Source of the DNA: an uncultured Bacteroidales bacterium
Lineage (GTDB): Bacteria > Bacteroidota > Bacteroidia > Bacteroidales > UBA932
Reading direction: 5' to 3'
Assembly: GCA_937890845.1 (NCBI GenBank)
Contig: CALADR010000221.1
Location: forward strand, 1 to 10,217
DNA: 10,217 nucleotides
The translations under genes were made by a program, and so were the position numbers. The notes below the pieces were generated by a model. It was not told where the DNA came from. It saw nothing but the letters and a program-made list of their open reading frames with translations, and made no database searches. This document shows, piece by piece, positions 7,701 to 10,217 of the stretch. Position 1 is the stretch's first letter. The number at the start of each line of letters is the position of its first letter.

Positions 7701-7903
7701 TCTTCCTTACCTCATGTACGACAGCCCTCGGAGTACTTCCTATGATTATCAGCGGTGACGCACTGTGGATGCCTATGGGAGTGGTCATCTGCTTCGGTAC
7801 CCTGCTTTCTATCCTATTGATTGTACTTATCATGCCGGTTTCTTACTGGCAAGTGTTCAAAAACGCCAAACAGGAGATTACAGCAAATGAGACTCAAGAA
7901 TAA
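4787..7903 (+). CDS. RND-family efflux transporter, inner-membrane pump (AcrB-like)
   Basis: This 1038-residue protein is close to the usual 1040-1050 residues of AcrB-type pumps, which use the proton gradient to drive substrates from periplasm or membrane out through a TolC channel. Membrane segment 1 is at about 18-36, followed by the porter motif YPGADAAEVEKQL (56-68). Segments 2-6 occupy about 342-492 and the proton-relay pair is Asp406-Asp407 in GMIVDDSIITID. The second half repeats the plan: segment 7 at about 533-552, porter domain to about 865, and segments 8-12 from about 869 to 1025. GIIVRNGILMFEYAEEL (933-949) matches the AcrB KNAILIVEF block with Arg937 where AcrB has its relay Lys. 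RMRPIFLTS supplies the conserved Arg970. The start abuts the adaptor stop with no gap, and the last 17 bases overlap the outer-membrane factor gene. Organic-compound (HAE-type) efflux is more likely than metal efflux, but the substrate is not deducible. Confidence 0.96.
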   Translation: MKKHDARFIRGTIARKKAVYFVVALLISLGIYGLVKMNKDEFPTFELKNGLIVGVYPGADAAEVEKQLTKPLEEVLFSFSEISRENTNSYSKDGICFIYTDLNTPATTKDKVWSKVKIQLDAAKQTLPPGVLAVAVLDDFSAVSSLLIAIESSDKGYTEMKQYADDLSIKLRRIPDMANVRTVGVQDEEIAVKVDLERLSAYGISPSSLMLDYQLSGTPTLNGEFSTDYVSSTVRVLKTVSTEQEIGEKIIYSDPSGNIVRLKDVAEIERRIKKPSTLVDYNGHTALVLSVEMRPDNNIVAFGREVDEVLKEFEKDLPESVTLSRITDQPKVVGTSVLSFLRDLVISMLVVILVMLMLFPMKSALIASSGVPVCTAVALAIMFITGIDLNTVSLAALIVVLGMIVDDSIITIDGYIDKLGRGMSRIEAACASAKELVFPMFTATFAISLMTFPAKILISGYLGDFVTSFPWVMAIALCTSLAYAIFVVPSLEVRYITSAKSTGTGIISKGQSYFFNGMQKGYEKMETFCFRHPKMTILAGIAAVGLGVFMFTRVNIQMMPKAARDCFVVEIYLESGSGLDKTKVVSDSLQNILLKDERIKSVTAFIGNSSPRFHATYAPQTPSPEFAQFIVNTTSIKATEAVLRDYEVKYQHFFPNALIRFRQMDYQGVMAPVEVKLTGADFKTLQPFADSIKHYMYTLDDQLQWIHSDCEGTSAFVDVQLDPDEASRLGVSSSLLSMSLAGIFNGTPVATVWEGDTKIPVNLYSTGISDDMDYETIGNQMIATRIPGVSVPLRQVADIRPEWGPETYARSAGEETIAIGADMKYGCSQPDAMKKIKHYIKESIEPHLPEGVQVKYGGLSAVNSDVAPEIAATFLCAVAILFMFLVVHFKKVSIAVLTMTLSTLCFFGAFFGLWVFGLDMGLTSVLGLVSLMGIIVRNGILMFEYAEELRFVKGWNVKEASIEAGKRRMRPIFLTSCTTALGVLPMIISGDALWMPMGVVICFGTLLSILLIVLIMPVSYWQVFKNAKQEITANETQE
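7872..7876 (+). promoter_or_regulatory. Ribosome binding site that sets the start of the outer-membrane factor gene
   Basis: AGGAG lies 10 bases before the ATG at 7887, inside the 3' end of the pump gene. It supports 7887 over the in-frame upstream start at 7821, which would add 22 residues with no signal-peptide character in front of a clean signal peptide. Confidence 0.6.
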
Positions 7904-9308
7904 ATTCGTGATTTTTTGCCTTGCGGCAATGTCTTTTACGGCTGTTGCCCAAACAGGCAATCCAAGCCAGGAAAGACCGGATACTAGACTGTCTGTGGAA
8001 GAATGCCTGGAAATGGCAGAGCAAAAGAATGCCTCTGTGCTTAATTCCAGACTGGACGAGGAGGCTGCCCTGGCGCAGAAAAGAGAAGCTCTCGGAGAGT
8101 ATTTCCCGAGAGTTTCTGTCAATGCCCTTGGTTTCTATGCCTTTGATCCTATGCTTGAAATAGGCGTAAAGGATATTTTAGGTAACAACAACTTCAGCAA
8201 CAACCTCCAGAGCATAATCAACTCTATTGCAGGACAGATAGGAATTGACCCTGTCTATACTACTCTTAAACGAGGAGTGACAGCCACAGTTTCTGTCACA
8301 CAGCCAATATTTGCCGGAGGGCGTATCGTTAACGGTAACAGACTGGCTGCATTGGGACTTGAAGCCGCCAAACTCCAGGGAGGGATAAAACATAGGGAAA
8401 CTTCGGAAGATGTAGAGAAGAGTTACTGGCAGGTGATTTCCCTTGAAGAGAAACTCAAAACCCTGAATCAGGTGCAGTCTCTTGTCGATACTCTGTATAA
8501 AGACGTCTCATCGGCATACAAGGCAGGCCTGGCCACAGAAAACGACCTTCTGCAGGTAAAACTCAAGCAGAACGAAGTACGCTCCGGAAAAATACGCGTC
8601 AAAAACGGAATAAGACTGGCCAAGATGAACCTTTTCAACTCAATCGGCCAGCCATATACACCGTACACGACAATGAGCAACGAAGAGATACCGTATATAG
8701 ATGATATAACGCTGACTGACAGGCTGGATGAACTGAAATCACCGGAAGAGTGCTACAGACCGGAAGAAGAAATCGCAGCCTCCCAGGAAGAGACAAGGCT
8801 TTTAGATCTTTCCGTAAGGTCAAAACAGCTTGAAAAGAAGATGGTTCTCGGAGAAACCCTGCCTCAGATAGCTGTAGGTGCATCCTACGGATACGGAAAC
8901 CTGCTCAACAAGGGGTCATTCAACGGAGCTGTGTATGCAATGGTGCAGATACCTCTTTCCGACTGGGGCAAGACGGCCCGCAAACTGCAGAGATATGATA
9001 CGCAGATTCAGAAGGCGGAAAATGAAAAGGAGTATCTCAATGCCCAGATAATTCTTCAAATCAGACAACTGTGGCTTGACCTTACTTCATCATGGGAACA
9101 GCTGATGGTGGCAAGGGAAAGCATGGAGACTTCAGCTTCCAGTGTCAGGCAGACAGAGGCTCACTATAAAGCCGGACTCTCCCCTCTTTCGGAGCTTCTG
9201 CAGGCCCAGACACAGTACAGGCAGGGATCTGACCAGTATATAGACCAGTGCATCGCCTATAAGAATGCGATGACTGCCTATCTCCACAGGTCCGGTGAGA
9301 AAGACTGA
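7887..9308 (+). CDS. TolC-family outer-membrane efflux protein
   Basis: The 473-residue product would form the trimeric outer-membrane channel for the RND pump. From ATG 7887 it has a type I signal peptide (MRLKNKF, hydrophobic core, cleavage expected after AVA at residue 21, mature start Gln22). There are two outer-membrane efflux repeats. The first begins with LSVEECLEMAEQKN (35-48) and includes the strand motif VSVTQPIFAGGR, then long coiled helices with SYWQVISLEEKL and AGLATENDLLQVK. The second starts near ETRLLDLSVRSKQLE and includes VQIPLSDWGK, then YLNAQIILQIRQLWLDL and HYKAGLSPLSELLQAQTQY near the C-terminus. Both AGL(A/S) helix turns of the family are visible. The longer frame from 7821 is rejected as start. 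It overlaps the pump gene by 17 bp and, at its 3' end, the convergent alkyltransferase gene by 31 bp. No lipobox is seen, unlike OprM-type members. Confidence 0.95.
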   Translation: MRLKNKFVIFCLAAMSFTAVAQTGNPSQERPDTRLSVEECLEMAEQKNASVLNSRLDEEAALAQKREALGEYFPRVSVNALGFYAFDPMLEIGVKDILGNNNFSNNLQSIINSIAGQIGIDPVYTTLKRGVTATVSVTQPIFAGGRIVNGNRLAALGLEAAKLQGGIKHRETSEDVEKSYWQVISLEEKLKTLNQVQSLVDTLYKDVSSAYKAGLATENDLLQVKLKQNEVRSGKIRVKNGIRLAKMNLFNSIGQPYTPYTTMSNEEIPYIDDITLTDRLDELKSPEECYRPEEEIAASQEETRLLDLSVRSKQLEKKMVLGETLPQIAVGASYGYGNLLNKGSFNGAVYAMVQIPLSDWGKTARKLQRYDTQIQKAENEKEYLNAQIILQIRQLWLDLTSSWEQLMVARESMETSASSVRQTEAHYKAGLSPLSELLQAQTQYRQGSDQYIDQCIAYKNAMTAYLHRSGEKD

Positions 9309-9868
9309 CGGAGTATAAGCGACCTTTTCAGCAGCTTTCCACCTGGACAGCTGAAGTGTCCGAAATCAAAAGATTTGTCAAAGCGGAGGCCTTCCTTTCC
9401 GAAAAGGGTGGTTTCCGCTTCTTTTTCTATCGTTTCTTTGGGAACAATCAGATGACATGGTATTATCACAGGAAGAGGATTCTGTCCGACTGCGTGGGCT
9501 ATGGCTCTGACTCCGGGAAGATTGCCGCACATTTCAGCGAAATCCGAATATGAATACAGTCTGAAAGAGTCGGGAGCAGGATGCATAAGTGTATAAAGCT
9601 GCATCCACACCCTTTTCTGAAAAGGAGTGCCGATAAGCAGGAAGTCTTCAGGTACGGATGTCTTTGCCAGAGAAAAAAGCTCTTCAGTGGAAATTTTACC
9701 GCAAGTTATTTCCGATATTTTGCCGGCCGGCCATGACGAGACTGCAGCCGCCACCCTTCCGAATCCTTTCCAATCGGTGGATACAGAAGCGATTTTGCCG
9801 TCTATCCTTGTCACTATCCATTTTACGGCATCCAGTTTCTTTCTGTCAGACTCCATAGCTGTCATCAT
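9278..9868 (-). CDS. Methylated-DNA--protein-cysteine methyltransferase family (Ogt/MGMT-like)
   Basis: The family repairs O6-alkylguanine by moving the alkyl group to a cysteine of the protein, once per molecule. Counting from the ATG at 9868 (196 residues), residues about 1-75 match the variable N-terminal domain and GTPFQKRVWMQL (80-91) begins the DNA-binding domain. The helix-turn-helix with YSYSDFAEM, the Arg finger in GVRAIAHAVGQNP (R121, N130) and the active site VIIPCH (C138, H139) follow. The usual Arg after PCH is Leu140. About 30 residues separate it from GGKLLKRSLIL, where a short glycine loop is normal, and the family's C-terminal Glu appears to be Gln188. The Cys is kept, so it is not an alkyltransferase-like protein. 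Starts at 9865 or 9856 are also possible; AAGAG just upstream favours 9868 or 9865. Its 3' end overlaps the outer-membrane factor gene by 31 bp, tail to tail. Confidence 0.87.
   Translation of the reverse strand: MMTAMESDRKKLDAVKWIVTRIDGKIASVSTDWKGFGRVAAAVSSWPAGKISEITCGKISTEELFSLAKTSVPEDFLLIGTPFQKRVWMQLYTLMHPAPDSFRLYSYSDFAEMCGNLPGVRAIAHAVGQNPLPVIIPCHLIVPKETIEKEAETTLFGKEGLRFDKSFDFGHFSCPGGKLLKRSLILRQSFSPDLWR
9332..9353. other. Hairpin just downstream of the outer-membrane factor stop
   Basis: CAGCTTTCC (9332-9340) and GGACAGCTG (9345-9353) can form a 9-bp stem with one mismatch and a 4-base loop, beginning 23 bases after the stop at 9308. No U-tract follows on the plus strand, so a classical intrinsic terminator is unlikely. 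It could end or stabilise the efflux mRNA, but it lies inside the convergent alkyltransferase coding region and may be chance. Confidence 0.25.
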
Positions 9869-9938
9869 ACTCTTGCGTTGTCTTGCCAAGCAGATTTTCT
9901 ATCAGCCTTTTCAGGTTTGTACCATGACGGACGCCCAT
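9846..9938 (-). CDS. Possible 30-residue leader ORF before the alkyltransferase gene
   Basis: An ATG at 9938 opens 30 codons (MGVRHGTNLKRLIENLLGKT, then acidic QEYDDSYGV) ending in TGA at 9846, in a different frame from the alkyltransferase. It overlaps that gene's start by about 23 bases, as coupled leader ORFs do. The peptide has an amphipathic helical look, basic first and acidic last, but I recognise no family. A -7-like box 23 bases upstream places it at the front of the transcript. It could equally be chance. Confidence 0.3.
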   Translation of the reverse strand: MGVRHGTNLKRLIENLLGKTTQEYDDSYGV

Positions 9939-9960
9939 AATAGAAACTGCATAACAAACA

Positions 9961-9968
9961 CAAATATA
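9961..9968 (-). promoter_or_regulatory. Candidate -7 promoter box for the alkyltransferase gene
   Basis: On the minus strand this reads TATATTTG, an exact match to the Bacteroidota TAnnTTTG -7 element. No TTTG is found 19-21 bases upstream. The box lies within an inverted repeat, ACAAAT (9960-9965) and ATTTGT (9973-9978) around 7 bases. Transcription would begin near 9955, 15-20 bases before the leader ORF. Confidence 0.4.
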
Positions 9969-10023
9969 TAAAATTTGTAGCGATTTTCCTGACAGCAATT
10001 ATATTTTAGATTTTCAACAGCTT

Positions 10024-10217
10024 CTAAAACTCAGTCTCAGTCTCCGAAGCAAACCAGTCTGTCCGGGCCACCGTCATTCCCCCGAGAATGCCGAAACCGC
10101 CGTCTATGTTTGAATATGCGTACATAGACCTGTAAATCAAACCGGCATCTGCACCCCACCCATTATTTGTAGCCTCCAACGAAAGATAGTAGCGGTAAAG
10201 TTCATCCGACAAGTTAT
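10024..10217 (-). CDS. C-terminal end of a DUF4249-like protein, N-terminus beyond window
   Basis: Only the last 63 or so codons are present, ending in TAG at 10024; the reading frame is open at the right edge, so no start is given. The visible part reads NLSDELYRYYLSLEAT, then a glycine-rich stretch, then YSNIDGGFGILGGMT and a short tail. The pattern 'Y..Y..SL ... YSN...G.GI..G' is what I recall from the C-terminus of DUF4249 proteins, which are Bacteroidota envelope lipoproteins of unknown function often encoded next to TonB-dependent receptors. No receptor can be seen here. The family call rests on a short stretch and is moderate. Confidence 0.6.
   Translation of the reverse strand, partial: NLSDELYRYYLSLEATNNGWGADAGLIYRSMYAYSNIDGGFGILGGMTVARTDWFASETETEF

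Noticed and set aside
7821..7886. Upstream in-frame start that would lengthen the outer-membrane factor by 22 residues
   Set aside because: The extra residues overlap the pump gene by 83 bp in total and would bury a clean signal peptide; AGGAG before 7887 supports the shorter form.
9960..9978. ACAAAT/ATTTGT dyad with the same 6-7-6 layout as the TetR operator candidate
   Set aside because: The sequence differs from ACCAAA/TTTGGT and A/T-rich dyads of this kind are expected by chance near promoters; not claimed as a second TetR site.

Overview
The window looks like a chromosomal segment of a Bacteroidota species, most likely of the order Bacteroidales. The evidence is an M24B Xaa-Pro aminopeptidase of the type common in that phylum, a DUF4249-like C-terminus, lipoprotein signals on two genes of an RND efflux operon, A/T-rich leaders with mostly weak Shine-Dalgarno sites, and boxes resembling the Bacteroides -7/-33 promoter (TAnnTTTG / TTTG). 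No genus can be named. There is no CRISPR array, insertion sequence, tRNA, rRNA or phage gene in the window.

Layout. Left arm, minus strand: an Xaa-Pro aminopeptidase running off the left edge (1-1252), preceded in transcription by a cellobiose/N-acylglucosamine 2-epimerase-family gene (1312-2313). The epimerase-like protein is short and lacks several residues the family uses for catalysis. A hairpin lies between the two genes. A 259-bp divergent intergenic region (2314-2572) carries a 9-bp inverted repeat whose two halves fall on the candidate promoters for the two directions.

Centre, plus strand: a compact five-gene cluster of a TetR-family regulator (2573-3163), a small lipoprotein of unknown function (3231-3740), a periplasmic adaptor lipoprotein (3755-4786), an RND proton-driven pump (4787-7903) and a TolC-type outer-membrane factor (7887-9308). 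The last four are spaced by 14 bp, 0 bp and a 17-bp overlap, so they almost certainly form one transcript. Together they would build a complete tripartite efflux pump, with TetR as the probable ligand-responsive repressor and the small lipoprotein as an extra part of unknown role.

Right arm, minus strand: an Ogt/MGMT-type DNA alkyltransferase (9278-9868) whose 3' end overlaps the tolC-like gene tail to tail by 31 bp, a possible 30-codon leader ORF in front of it, and the C-terminal end of a DUF4249-like protein entering from the right edge (10024-10217).

The most interesting points are the catalytically eroded epimerase relative divergent from the TetR/RND operon, the candidate TetR operator shared by both directions, the unrecognised lipoprotein built into the efflux operon, and the unusual active-site neighbourhood of the alkyltransferase. 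None of these is proven to be a new system from sequence alone.
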